A stretch of DNA of 64,000 bases, from contig NZ_CP094997.1 in the NCBI RefSeq assembly GCF_022869785.1, forward strand, positions 4,464,001-4,528,000, read 5' to 3'. The notes under the pieces were generated by a model, which was given only the letters and a program-made list of their open reading frames with translations, made no database searches and was not told where the DNA came from. This document shows, one piece after another, positions 43,658 to 52,869 of the stretch. Position numbers and translations under genes: made by a program. How positions within the stretch are numbered: the stretch's first letter is position 1; every line of letters begins with the position of its first letter. The stretch is from Dyadobacter chenwenxiniae. Its GTDB lineage: Bacteria > Bacteroidota > Bacteroidia > Cytophagales > Spirosomataceae.

Positions 43658-44880
43658 AAACACTGATACTCTGCCTTTTAACACTATCGTTTGAACTAGC
43701 TCTGGCATTCGATGATCCCCCACGATCACGTAGAAAATTATATTCTCACTATTCGGGACGTGCCATTGGAACTTTATCAATGCAAATCGACCAAGATTTT
43801 TTTGCGGATTTGATAAACAATCAAGATCGAAACTATACTCAAGGGACTGCTTTTTCATATTCTCAGCTTGGGCATGAAAAAGAAAATATAATTTTCACAC
43901 CATTAAACTTAATCTACAAATTGCACGACAGACTATTTATTTTGTCGCGTGATAACTATTTTGATTTTCAAGAGTTACCCGCACAAATTGGGTTTGGCGT
44001 CTCGGCATTTACTCCATTGAACATTAGGACATATATACCGGAATATGGCGACCGTCCTTATTCAAATATGGTTTTCCTGCAAACGACTCGTACGCGAACT
44101 TTCCGTAGGAGTGTACGTTCCTGGTCTCTTGTCTATGGTCTACTCGGAACCAACGTAAGTCAGGAATTCCAAAGTTTTGCTCACTCCTACTGGTTCACCG
44201 GAAGAGGCATTCCACTTGGGTGGGACACTCAAATATCAAAAGGAGGGCACTTTGCTTTTTTAATACAAAATTCATTTAAGGCTCCAGTTAGAACTTTCAA
44301 ATTCGATGAAGCGCGGAAAGGAGAATTGTTTAAGTCTGATAAATGGTGGAAAGAATGGTTGAGATGGGATGCGAGTTATGGATTGGAATCAGCCGCTGGA
44401 TATTATACGTATTTTAGCGGGAATATAGGACTACGAGCCGGAAAAATTAACTTCGCAAATTTTGGTAAAGGACAGAACACAATTTTAAGCGCGGTCGATA
44501 AAAAAAACGAAGCCGGCGTCATAAATGAAAATCCGGTAGTTGAAGATCCGATATGGGAGCATTTCCTATATGCAAGCCTATCTCCAAGGCTTTTTGCTCG
44601 GAACGCATTAATATCGGGACAAAAAAATATAGAATCAGGCTACGCTTTGGATTCAAAATACATGAATACGTTCGTAGCGGAGCTAGAAATTGGCTGGACA
44701 TCCAGTCGCACAAGAAGAATAACTCAGACAAATGCAGAGACCGGGGTAAAAAAGTTGTTGTCTCTTGACAGCTTCCAAGCATCGATCTCAATCAAACGTC
44801 GAAGTCCTGAAATAAAATATCCCGGCTTTAGGCGGCCACACTACTGGGGTTGCGTATCAGTGTCCGTACCGTTTCACTAA
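43654..44880 (+). CDS. LpxR/DUF2219-like outer-membrane lipid A deacylase-like protein
   Basis: A 408-residue protein with signal peptide (LCLLTLSFELALA). The mature sequence has IDQDFFADLIN then QDRNYTQGTAFSYS and DRPYSNMVFLQ, and IPLGWDTQIS, matching the pattern of LpxR (DUF2219), an outer-membrane barrel that removes the 3'-acyl chains of lipid A. The residues corresponding to the Asn-Asp of the active site are altered (DQDF in place of xND), so activity is not certain. The start codon overlaps the preceding lipoprotein stop by 4 bases, showing translational coupling with the protease operon. Confidence 0.75.
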   Translation: MKTLILCLLTLSFELALAFDDPPRSRRKLYSHYSGRAIGTLSMQIDQDFFADLINNQDRNYTQGTAFSYSQLGHEKENIIFTPLNLIYKLHDRLFILSRDNYFDFQELPAQIGFGVSAFTPLNIRTYIPEYGDRPYSNMVFLQTTRTRTFRRSVRSWSLVYGLLGTNVSQEFQSFAHSYWFTGRGIPLGWDTQISKGGHFAFLIQNSFKAPVRTFKFDEARKGELFKSDKWWKEWLRWDASYGLESAAGYYTYFSGNIGLRAGKINFANFGKGQNTILSAVDKKNEAGVINENPVVEDPIWEHFLYASLSPRLFARNALISGQKNIESGYALDSKYMNTFVAELEIGWTSSRTRRITQTNAETGVKKLLSLDSFQASISIKRRSPEIKYPGFRRPHYWGCVSVSVPFH

Positions 44881-45258
44881 AATAAGTTCCAAAGAGGTAA
44901 TCAAAGGGTGGATGATTCTTTTGGGCAAGCCTTTTTGTGCACTGCATGTGAAAAGTTCCCTGCATATTCGGGACACTTACAGTTCATAGTTCGTTCAGAT
45001 GGCTAAACAATTTATCCTCATAATCCATTCATGCCATGTTCGAGCAGGAGTACAAAAATCAAAATAAGTCCTTGAAATAGTTGTTTTTAACTTATCGTGA
45101 GTAACAATCTACTCATGATTGTACCTGCCTCGAGCCTGTTTTTCTTTGTCCACTATGAGATGAACTTCTTAAAACTCTCTAAAAATCAAATACAAAGTAT
45201 TTATTCCTGATTTGCAATGCATTATCTTTAAATGACCTCCTGAACAAACAGTAGATTA
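44881..45258. other. Intergenic region
   Basis: About 380 bases between the protease operon and the gene at 45259. No gene or clear hairpin seen. Confidence 0.4.
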
Positions 45259-45708
45259 ATGCAGACTTCCAGCCTTGACCGAATCAAAGAAATTTGGACA
45301 CAGCAAAAAATCCCTGTCATCTATCGCAAGGGAGCTGGTCATCCCCTATTAGTACGACTGCCATACAAAGACGATAATCGCATCTGGCTAAGAAACTACC
45401 GGCGCACGAAACCGGACTGGGATAATGAAAAAAGGCATTGGGAAATACCCAAGGCCTGGTTTAACGATACTGTCGACCGATCACTACGCAGATGGGGGCA
45501 GGTCTACATTATCCAGCCCCATCATGAACACGAAAAATGCGCCCCGGCATGCTGGAATGCTACCGGACATGAATGCCAGTGTTCTTGTCTGGGAGCAAAC
45601 CATGGTTCTCAGCAAAATGGTGGTGGCTGGTTCCTGGCATCCGATACTTTTGCCGTTAAGTGGCATGCAAGCGAACTCGCATGTAGATTGCTCACACGCA
45701 CCAAATGA
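45259..45708 (+). CDS. Hypothetical Cys/His-rich accessory protein (149 aa)
   Basis: The 149-residue protein is basic at the start (YRKGAGHPLLVRLPYKDDN) and has a Cys/His cluster between residues 92 and 117 (HHEHEKCAPACW, GHECQCSC), a likely zinc-binding element. The first half reads as a small SNF2-accessory or Tn-linked fold (WLRNYRRTKPDWDNEKRHW) known from mobile elements, but no family is certain. It is transcribed alone, opposite to the downstream minus-strand genes. It probably belongs to the second island. Confidence 0.6.
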   Translation: MQTSSLDRIKEIWTQQKIPVIYRKGAGHPLLVRLPYKDDNRIWLRNYRRTKPDWDNEKRHWEIPKAWFNDTVDRSLRRWGQVYIIQPHHEHEKCAPACWNATGHECQCSCLGANHGSQQNGGGWFLASDTFAVKWHASELACRLLTRTK

Positions 45709-45787
45709 GCTATTGATCGAAAATCCGGTATAATTATCCGAAATAACCAGCTATTAATACTATTGCTGACACACAAGCACCATCACA

Positions 45788-46051
45788 TTACAGCTGTAAA
45801 ATTTGACGTTTCATAGTTTCCACGCCCTCTTCTTTACTGACAATTTTGCCAAATTCACCCATAGAAGCCACATCAGTATACACTCCGTTTGGATCATTCC
45901 ATTGTAACCAATCTATTACTTCATCACGAGACGAATGATCTAGAAAAACATCCAATTGATTTTCTAGCAGATCCATAACCTCAATATAAGATAGGCCAAG
46001 CGAAAATCTCCGGTCACTTGTCTGCTGTTCTTGATCTGCACTTTTCGTCAT
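45788..46051 (-). CDS. Hypothetical protein (87 aa)
   Basis: The longer frame starts at 46138, but ATG 46051 (MTKSADQEQQTS) gives a compact 87-residue protein with the helical stretch GLSYIEVMDLLENQLDVFL then SRDEVIDWLQWNDPNGVY. The helix-rich, acidic sequence is conserved-looking, but I recognise no family. It lies 212 bases from the reverse transcriptase stop on the same strand, and may be transcribed with the defence operon. Role unknown. Confidence 0.5.
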   Translation of the reverse strand: MTKSADQEQQTSDRRFSLGLSYIEVMDLLENQLDVFLDHSSRDEVIDWLQWNDPNGVYTDVASMGEFGKIVSKEEGVETMKRQILQL

Positions 46052-46262
46052 GCCCAAACCATAGCAAATTTTCAAAGAATATACGAGTACATTTTCCGAA
46101 CTGGTCTCAGAAAAGCTCTTTGCCAATTCTCGCCTCATAACTTCCTACGCTTGCAACACTCAAAATCCTGAAGATTAATAAGCCAAATGGCTATCTGCGA
46201 AACGGGGTGGTGCAAGCTTACATTATAACCCTTACGTTACAAGAATAACGTCACGTAATTGC

Positions 46263-47873
46263 TTAGACCGGATAAGTATCAAATAAAGAAAACTCATTTG
46301 ACCTGATTACAGGCTTCATAGATTCCAATACCGCTTGATCTATGATTCCAGCGGGAACAATTAAATCGCCAAGCTCCGGCCTTAACCAATCAGAGCCCCA
46401 TATTGGAACATCTTCACCGACGACAACTTTACACAATGGCTCATTATAATGTTCCGCACGGTTGTAAGTACACGTAATACGCTGTAACCACAAGTCCATC
46501 AGACCTGTATTAGGAATTGACTGGAAGCGATTTTTAACCTTTAGAACAATTGTGTCACGCTCATCATCACTGAGGAAACTAATCAGTTTGCTCAATATTG
46601 CAGATGCAATGGGATAAATTCTGGGATTTTTATAAGCTATATCCGTTATGATACTGATCAAGACCGTTACGTTCTCATTGGTTCGTCTATATTTTGCTAC
46701 TCTTTTGTAAAAATCACTTAACGCAATGGCGAGACTCCCTGAATTCGGGTGTTTGATTGCAAGTGTATGAATGATCAACAGATGCTTTTGCAAACTTCTG
46801 CCAGATTTAATATTATTGATCCAATATATCTTATCTTCCTTGACAGATGCTCTGATAACGCTTCCCGAAGTATAAGTCTTCTGTGGATTTACCTTCAAAC
46901 CGAGTTCAATCAATATTTCTGTAATCAGCTTAACTATCATCTCCCCATCGCTTGGGTTATTGGTAAATATCCTATAGTCATCCCTATATCTCAGAATTTG
47001 ATAATCAATAACTTCCGGCCTCGAAGCTAGTCTTCTTGATAACTGCAAATCTGCGTATCCTAGAATCATCTCTGCGATAAAGTCCATAAGCACACTACCC
47101 TGAGGAATACCATTCGTTTGGCCATTGGACATCGCCTGTAGATTTTTGTCGATGACATTCCCTATCAGAGTTCTATCATCTCTTCTTGCCTTCGCAACCT
47201 CTTTATCGTGCATTGCCCATGCCACCGAATGCGTATAGATAGCACCGTAGCAGTCTGTGATATCAGTCTGCGTCAAGTACTGATAATCCAGGGCAATTTC
47301 GATAGACTTTTGCTCGACATCATGCCACCAGTGTGAGACCATCTCCGCTTTATCAGACCTCTTAGTTTTCGATTCAATGGGAATACTTAAGCAGCAAATT
47401 TTTGGATTGCCAGCAAACTCTCTAAAACGATTTACAATCGTCGTCCACGTTGCCGCCTCTGTGATCTTATGAACTAGAGAAACGTAAATTGCGGGATGTA
47501 TTAGCTGAAAAGGTCTCCACGCGTACCTGCCATCTTTGTTGTTAATTAACTTGTAGTCTACATCCTCATGGCTACTGGGGTCATCTCCCTTAGTTCCCGC
47601 ACCATTAGCCCTAGGAATCTGGCGGCAAAAACCCGTAAGATCTCTATCTCCCAATTTGGCAACGACCGCCTTGATCAAAGGATTAAAGTCAAAGTACGGC
47701 GGAAGATCTATGCTGCAGTAGCTAGTTCCCTTCAGTAAGAATGCTCGGACTTCGAGATTATTCAGATTTAAAATGTTATTAGATTCATCTTCAACGGCAG
47801 GCTCTTGATCTTCCTGCGCAAAATCTGCTTCTTCATCAGATGAAAGTTCTAGGAGGGCTTGATTACTACTCAT
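46263..47873 (-). CDS. UG/DRT-type reverse transcriptase, defence candidate
   Basis: The 536-residue protein has reverse transcriptase motifs: motif A QTDITDCYGAIYTHS (about 200-214) and the catalytic RYRDDYRIF (YRDD near 296-299; most RTs have YADD). GQTNGIPQGSVLMDF is the usual motif between them (NGIPQGS), and the following helical region is typical of the UG/DRT defence-associated group rather than group II introns or retrons, which have other thumb regions. An acidic N-terminus (about 1-40) and a C-terminal helical extension (about 350-536) are present. It follows the receiver gene on the same strand with a 187-base gap that holds a possible RNA. Confidence 0.82.
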   Translation of the reverse strand: MSSNQALLELSSDEEADFAQEDQEPAVEDESNNILNLNNLEVRAFLLKGTSYCSIDLPPYFDFNPLIKAVVAKLGDRDLTGFCRQIPRANGAGTKGDDPSSHEDVDYKLINNKDGRYAWRPFQLIHPAIYVSLVHKITEAATWTTIVNRFREFAGNPKICCLSIPIESKTKRSDKAEMVSHWWHDVEQKSIEIALDYQYLTQTDITDCYGAIYTHSVAWAMHDKEVAKARRDDRTLIGNVIDKNLQAMSNGQTNGIPQGSVLMDFIAEMILGYADLQLSRRLASRPEVIDYQILRYRDDYRIFTNNPSDGEMIVKLITEILIELGLKVNPQKTYTSGSVIRASVKEDKIYWINNIKSGRSLQKHLLIIHTLAIKHPNSGSLAIALSDFYKRVAKYRRTNENVTVLISIITDIAYKNPRIYPIASAILSKLISFLSDDERDTIVLKVKNRFQSIPNTGLMDLWLQRITCTYNRAEHYNEPLCKVVVGEDVPIWGSDWLRPELGDLIVPAGIIDQAVLESMKPVIRSNEFSLFDTYPV

Positions 47874-48060
47874 TTATTCAGTGTACACGCTACGATAAAA
47901 CATTCTTATTAAGACATAACCATCTATTATTGAGCAAGAATCGAAAAATAGCAATAAACAATTGATAAATTTGCAATATACATGTAAATGGTAGTCCAAA
48001 TTGAACTTCCAAGCCGTGAACAGCCCGACCCGTGAGTTCGAACTATAGCTTGGGGTGAAC
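47874..48060 (-). ncRNA. Candidate structured RNA upstream of the reverse transcriptase gene
   Basis: The 187-base gap has a hairpin candidate: CCAAGC (48009-48014) with GCTTGG (48048-48053), extended by wobble pairs, enclosing GAAC/GTTC pairing. Many UG/DRT reverse transcriptases use a noncoding RNA encoded beside the gene. The evidence is only one short stem, so this is a candidate, not a proven RNA. Confidence 0.3.
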
Positions 48061-49443
48061 CTACAAACTAGTAATTCCAATACGAGACACATGACTGGCG
48101 TACTTATTACCAAGCATATCCATTATTTCCTTCTTTAGGATAAAAACAGAATTCCCGAGCCGTTCGTCCGTTGATAGAGCCCCAAATACGTAATTCAAAT
48201 TAAGCCATATATGCAAATCTTTATTGTTCGCATGAAAACAGCATCCTCCCAGATGATAACATGATTCAGGCCGATTCTTTAGATTAAGATCGGAGTCGAG
48301 CTTAAAATTCAGATTTGACGTCAGCACTCCTAGAATGTATTTATTAATTCTAGGCTTCTTATTCGCATAGTCGCACGCCGCGCTTATCTCAATTGCGACA
48401 ATTTTAGACTGCCCTAAAATTTCAATTTTTCGTGCTTTTTGGGCATCACTCCCATCCTTAATTGCCAGGAGCTTTGTAATCCACTCGTCGACGTCCTCGA
48501 TATTGAGAGATTTCATATGAGCTTCGTTAAATCTGTCGATTTCTAAAACACATCCCCTCACTGCTTTCACATTATCTTGACAAGCCTCAATGTGATACAG
48601 CGCATTCATTTTGTGCTGAATGATGTCACTCGGATTCGCTAAATTTGAAATTGCTTTCGCATTTGTAAGTTGCGACGTTATTTCTCTCCAATCAACGTCA
48701 CTGCTACTATTGAGGAACTCATAATTCACAATAGGCACCAGGCCTTCATAAACCGCTCTCTGCGGGTTGCTCTTTGAATGCTCAAATCCCAATGTTGACG
48801 CCGCTACCCGGGACAAAACCATATCTAGGTTATCAAAAAATCTTGTGCTAATCCCCCAAGAATCTTCACGAGGAATTATTGACGCCAGCCTATTCAACGT
48901 CTTCTCACCCGCAATTTTCGCATTATTTTCAAGGTCAAATAGAAATTTCAGTTTTTCATTTGAGTTTATGAGTTCCAGTACTCTCTCAGAAAGATGAACT
49001 ATCTTGTCATCATCATCGAACTCAGTTTTATCTAAACAACCGATAAATATCGGAGATGGAAGATCGCCGTAACCTCGCTCCTCATTTCCAATATAATCTC
49101 TAATTGCACCAATTAATGCCGAATTCTTTGTCCAGAATATTAGTGCATACGGCCCGTTATCTACATGAATAAACTGCCCGATTGCGTAGGCAATGTCGTT
49201 CAAGACGGTTGTATGATTTTCCAAGATATCCTGGATATCTTGGTCGGTTAATACTTCTCTTCCCGAAATAAGGTTAATATCAAAGAATGCAAGTCTGACA
49301 TTTTTCAATGGCTCATCGTCATAATCAACAGTATAGAGAAACGTACGACAACCTAAGCCATTGTTAAAGAAGGATCGTCCAAGCCTATCTAGCTCGTCCT
49401 GCATATTATCGACTATAATTATCTTATTTTGAGCTGCTAACAT
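48061..49443 (-). CDS. Receiver-like domain protein with unknown C-terminal region
   Basis: The first 120 residues resemble a response-regulator receiver: NKIIIVDNMQDELDRLGRSFF (first strand and Asp pair, one as Asn), and LAFFDINLISGRE with Asp near 54 as phospho-acceptor candidate. A long C-terminal region (about 130-460) has no recognised family; it has a Cys/His cluster near 395-405 (PESCYHLGGCCFH). It is 7 bases downstream of the GHKL protein and presumably is its partner, forming a two-component-like pair. The C-terminal domain may be an effector or nuclease-like output. Confidence 0.65.
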   Translation of the reverse strand: MLAAQNKIIIVDNMQDELDRLGRSFFNNGLGCRTFLYTVDYDDEPLKNVRLAFFDINLISGREVLTDQDIQDILENHTTVLNDIAYAIGQFIHVDNGPYALIFWTKNSALIGAIRDYIGNEERGYGDLPSPIFIGCLDKTEFDDDDKIVHLSERVLELINSNEKLKFLFDLENNAKIAGEKTLNRLASIIPREDSWGISTRFFDNLDMVLSRVAASTLGFEHSKSNPQRAVYEGLVPIVNYEFLNSSSDVDWREITSQLTNAKAISNLANPSDIIQHKMNALYHIEACQDNVKAVRGCVLEIDRFNEAHMKSLNIEDVDEWITKLLAIKDGSDAQKARKIEILGQSKIVAIEISAACDYANKKPRINKYILGVLTSNLNFKLDSDLNLKNRPESCYHLGGCCFHANNKDLHIWLNLNYVFGALSTDERLGNSVFILKKEIMDMLGNKYASHVSRIGITSL

Positions 49444-49450
49444 TTTATAT

Positions 49451-51619
49451 CTATTTAGGGAATATTAATGCAATACACGCTCCATCGTAAGCCTTGGGAA
49501 TATCCAAGTCAGATGAATCAGGAAAGATCATTTTGCCGCCAATCATATTCATGACCAAGTCTGCGAAGTAAAGACCGAGCCCCATTCCGCCTTCTTTCTT
49601 TGTCTTGAATGGCTGGGCCAAGTACTCTGGCTCAGATGAAAATCCAGGGCCATTATCGCATAAAATTATAGCTGGTCCTTCAAAAGTCAGAAGGTCGGTT
49701 CCGATAAATATAGCCGGACGATATTGATTCAAGTCACCACCAAACAAATCAATCTTCGACCGAGTCCAATAAATTGAATTGTCTATGATATTCGAAATCG
49801 CAGATATCAACAAATTTGTAGGTACTCTAAAATTAAAATCACCACTCTCTCCTGTTAATACTGGTGAAGAAAATACAACTTTGTGAAATCTAAATCTGTT
49901 TTCATTTCTACGTCTAGCAATTTCAATGACCTTTTTGGCAGAAGAAAGGCTTGACTTATTTTGCCTTAGTATGGGAGACAGGCTTTCCAGAATTTGAATA
50001 AGGTTTCTTACTTTATCCTTCACTAGGCTTATATCAACGTTCGTCGCATTCAAGTCTGCATTGATAAAGCGAATTTCTCGGTCTACTTCGTGAAATGCTA
50101 TCCCTAAATTTAAGCCCGTCATTCCCGAATTAATCATAATATCCCTCATTTCGGTATAATCACGATCCACTCGTTTTAACAATGGCTCTAAGTCCCTTTC
50201 TAAATTTTTCTCTTTAATCTTTTCCTCTAACTCCTTGATTGTCTCACTGAATCCAACCTTTTTGATCGGCTTAATACCCTCCAAGTATTCATCCACAAGA
50301 TCCTTATCCTTCGCAGCTTGTTGCTCAAAGAAATTGAAGACCTCCTTAGATAATTGTTGAAAGCGGTTGAATTCGACATTGTCTATGAACCCCTCCCTAT
50401 TAGTCTTCTCGATCAGCCCATCATTGCTAGACTTGAGCTCTAACTCGATGGCTCCAATCGTAACTTTCTTACCAAAGTGATCGCCAGTCCTCTGTATCTT
50501 ATCTAAGTCCAAACCGAGCCAATCATCGTACGGCTCTCCATAATTATAAACTCTAATATTATCCCGAAAAATTTTTATTCCAGCGTTGTCTTTTATAAAC
50601 TGCTTTACAGCAAGCACCTGACCACCAAAACTGGGATTTAGAATAGCTGAGCTTTGATTAAATACATAAAATTGCCCCTTTATGGCGCCTATTTTGTCCA
50701 AGTCTTTATTTCGCAAGTACCTGTTATAAGTGTCTACACCGTCGAGATCTTTAAACAATTCCCCGATATGGAAGCTCGTTGTCTCCTTATTTCTTGCTCG
50801 ACCTTTGGAAAGCCTAATTTGGCTGGGAGGATTGAAAGAATATCGCCACAAATATTTTGCAAAATCCGTAGGCCCCCCAGGGCCTTTTTTTATTTTAAAG
50901 CAAAATTTATATAAACTATCGTTCAAGACTTCATCTGCACTTGTCACCTCATCAATCCATTCCTGATGAAAATCATTTGCCTCTATCTTTATTTGAAAAT
51001 TTGGATTCTCATAAAATGGGTTTTTAATGCTTTCGATCTTTCGGACTAAATCTTTTAGCGTCTTCTTCGTCCATACTTTCGTGGTCAAATTGTCTAGTAT
51101 GATACGGGTTCCCTTGTTCTTAGGAAATAGAGAACCTGGAAAATTTTCAACATCGACTTTCAAATCTTGTATAAACTCCTCAGAAGCGATGAGTTTTGCC
51201 CAATCAATGGTAAGCCGACTTGTTGAATTCTCTCCTTCCGCCTGTGTTTCAAGAACAATTTTCTTCGCTAGTTTGTGAACTGCTAGCCGCCCCACACCTT
51301 TGTTACCAAAAGAAACTCTTTTGAATTTTTTGCTCTCCTTTCGATTCTTTCCCCTCTTAAAATCAGTTCCGATGGTTAGCCAAACATCATCAATGATTTT
51401 TCCCGTCATCCCATGCCCGTCATCCTCTATAATTATTTTTTGACAGTCTTGGCTCAGGTCTATGAATTTAACCACTACCTCTTCGGCATCGGCATCATAG
51501 GCATTTTTCACAAGCTCAAAGATTGCTAAACTGTCACTTCCAATCAATTCGTCACCTAACAAGCTAAGTATGTGACTTTTCGCCTTTATATTATGAACTT
51601 CTGAAGTTTGTGTACTCAT
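49451..51619 (-). CDS. Protein with two GHKL ATPase modules, MORC/histidine-kinase-like
   Basis: A 722-residue protein. The N-terminal 250 residues are an Hsp90/MutL/MORC-like ATPase: ELVKNAYDADA (N box), DDGHGM (G1) and FGNKGVGRLAV (G2). Residues about 495-560 hold FHEVDREIRFINADLN, a possible DHp-like helix with His. Residues about 590-720 are a second ATPase of the histidine kinase type: ISNIIDNSIYWTRS, LCDNGPGF and GGMGLGLYFADLVMN. Two GHKL modules in tandem with a phospho-acceptor-like helix suggest signalling by ATP-driven conformational change. It overlaps the methyltransferase gene by 4 bases (ATGA) and is 7 bases from the receiver gene. Confidence 0.8.
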   Translation of the reverse strand: MSTQTSEVHNIKAKSHILSLLGDELIGSDSLAIFELVKNAYDADAEEVVVKFIDLSQDCQKIIIEDDGHGMTGKIIDDVWLTIGTDFKRGKNRKESKKFKRVSFGNKGVGRLAVHKLAKKIVLETQAEGENSTSRLTIDWAKLIASEEFIQDLKVDVENFPGSLFPKNKGTRIILDNLTTKVWTKKTLKDLVRKIESIKNPFYENPNFQIKIEANDFHQEWIDEVTSADEVLNDSLYKFCFKIKKGPGGPTDFAKYLWRYSFNPPSQIRLSKGRARNKETTSFHIGELFKDLDGVDTYNRYLRNKDLDKIGAIKGQFYVFNQSSAILNPSFGGQVLAVKQFIKDNAGIKIFRDNIRVYNYGEPYDDWLGLDLDKIQRTGDHFGKKVTIGAIELELKSSNDGLIEKTNREGFIDNVEFNRFQQLSKEVFNFFEQQAAKDKDLVDEYLEGIKPIKKVGFSETIKELEEKIKEKNLERDLEPLLKRVDRDYTEMRDIMINSGMTGLNLGIAFHEVDREIRFINADLNATNVDISLVKDKVRNLIQILESLSPILRQNKSSLSSAKKVIEIARRRNENRFRFHKVVFSSPVLTGESGDFNFRVPTNLLISAISNIIDNSIYWTRSKIDLFGGDLNQYRPAIFIGTDLLTFEGPAIILCDNGPGFSSEPEYLAQPFKTKKEGGMGLGLYFADLVMNMIGGKMIFPDSSDLDIPKAYDGACIALIFPK

Positions 51620-52869
51620 AATAATTGCTTAATTCTTGCTGCGATTTCATAGGCCATTAAGGGTGGAACAGCATTTCCTATTTGCTTCAACGCAGGGGTA
51701 CGGTTGCTCCCCTCCTTTACTCCTTCGAAAAAGAAGTCGTCCGGAAAAGATTGCAATCGCGCCGCCTCTCGAACAGTCAATGATCTGTTTTGATCAATGT
51801 CAGGATGAATATAATAGTGCCCATCCTTTGCTATATGCGCGACAACCGTCTGAGAAAATGGCTCATCTGCCGCAACAACTTTGAATCGATCAAAAAAGGA
51901 GGTACGATTCTGATGAGTTTTCAACCTTTCCGGGAGGTCATTGTAGTTGAATCTGGCTTTTGTCAAATTCCATTTATCAACCACAATTCTGTATATCTCC
52001 TTGTCTTGCTCAGTGTGAGGCCTTGCTACGTGTTGTGTTAGGATATTATCGGACTCGCTACGGATTAAACTTTTTTCAAGATAATTATTTGTGGTGGTAG
52101 CGTAGGTTAGATACCTATCCACCCCTTGCCCGGCTTGAATGGCAGGTAAGTCTACAAGTACAGAGCTCACTGTGCTATTATTGACCACGCAAATGTCCTC
52201 CAAACTCGGCACATCAAAATCGACATCTTTACGCCAACCAATAATAATAATACGTTTCCTGTTTTGCAAAACGCCAAAATTGTTAGCCTCTACTCTAAAT
52301 ACTTGCATGTTATAGCCTGAATCTAGAAAAAGTCTGTTCATGCTCGCTAAATAAGAGCCGTTTCCAGCAGACAAAAGGCCTTCAACGTTTTCGAACACAA
52401 ATAATTTAGGCTTATAGCGATGTAAATACTTTGCGTACTGTATATAGAGGTAATTACGCTGATCTCCTTTCATTCCATTTGCTGAGCGAGCGCGACCCGC
52501 CAAGGAATAGGCTTGGCAAGGTGGTCCACCGATTATCAAGTCAACCTTCTCACCTGACAGTTGCTTATCAATAGATGCCTGAATGCTATCATTAAAATCA
52601 TCTCCAATAGGATTATTAATTACCGAGCGCAATAGCTGATCAGGTATGCTTGCGTAGAGTTCAGACCGAGAACAGTCCCCTTTTAAATAAGATATATAGT
52701 CGCTATAATACCCGGCCGCTTTCAAATAGTGATAAGCGGCTCTAGTTTGCAAAGTGTAGCATGCAGCTTGTTCGAGCTCCACATGCGCAACCGGTACAAA
52801 CCCTGCCCTAATAAATCCCTCTGAAAGACCTCCTGCACCTGCAAAAAGGTCTATATACTTAAAACTCAT
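51616..52869 (-). CDS. DNA (cytosine-5) methyltransferase
   Basis: The 417-residue protein has all C5 methyltransferase motifs in order: IDLFAGAGGLSEGFI (motif I, SAM binding), IIGGPPCQAYSLAGR (motif IV, catalytic Cys near 118), VFENVEGLLS (motif VI), QNRKRIIIIGW (motif VIII) and the final motifs IX-X around AARLQSFPDDF and QIGNAVPPLMAYEI. It should methylate cytosine in a short recognition sequence that cannot be read from the protein. It is transcribed with vsr (overlap of 11 bases) and the GHKL gene. Restriction-modification or self-marking by the defence operon are both possible. Confidence 0.93.
   Translation of the reverse strand: MSFKYIDLFAGAGGLSEGFIRAGFVPVAHVELEQAACYTLQTRAAYHYLKAAGYYSDYISYLKGDCSRSELYASIPDQLLRSVINNPIGDDFNDSIQASIDKQLSGEKVDLIIGGPPCQAYSLAGRARSANGMKGDQRNYLYIQYAKYLHRYKPKLFVFENVEGLLSAGNGSYLASMNRLFLDSGYNMQVFRVEANNFGVLQNRKRIIIIGWRKDVDFDVPSLEDICVVNNSTVSSVLVDLPAIQAGQGVDRYLTYATTTNNYLEKSLIRSESDNILTQHVARPHTEQDKEIYRIVVDKWNLTKARFNYNDLPERLKTHQNRTSFFDRFKVVAADEPFSQTVVAHIAKDGHYYIHPDIDQNRSLTVREAARLQSFPDDFFFEGVKEGSNRTPALKQIGNAVPPLMAYEIAARIKQLL

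Noticed and set aside
48001..48060. TTCGAAC-containing stretch resembling a tRNA T arm
   Set aside because: No acceptor, D or anticodon arms can be built; kept only as a candidate RNA stem.
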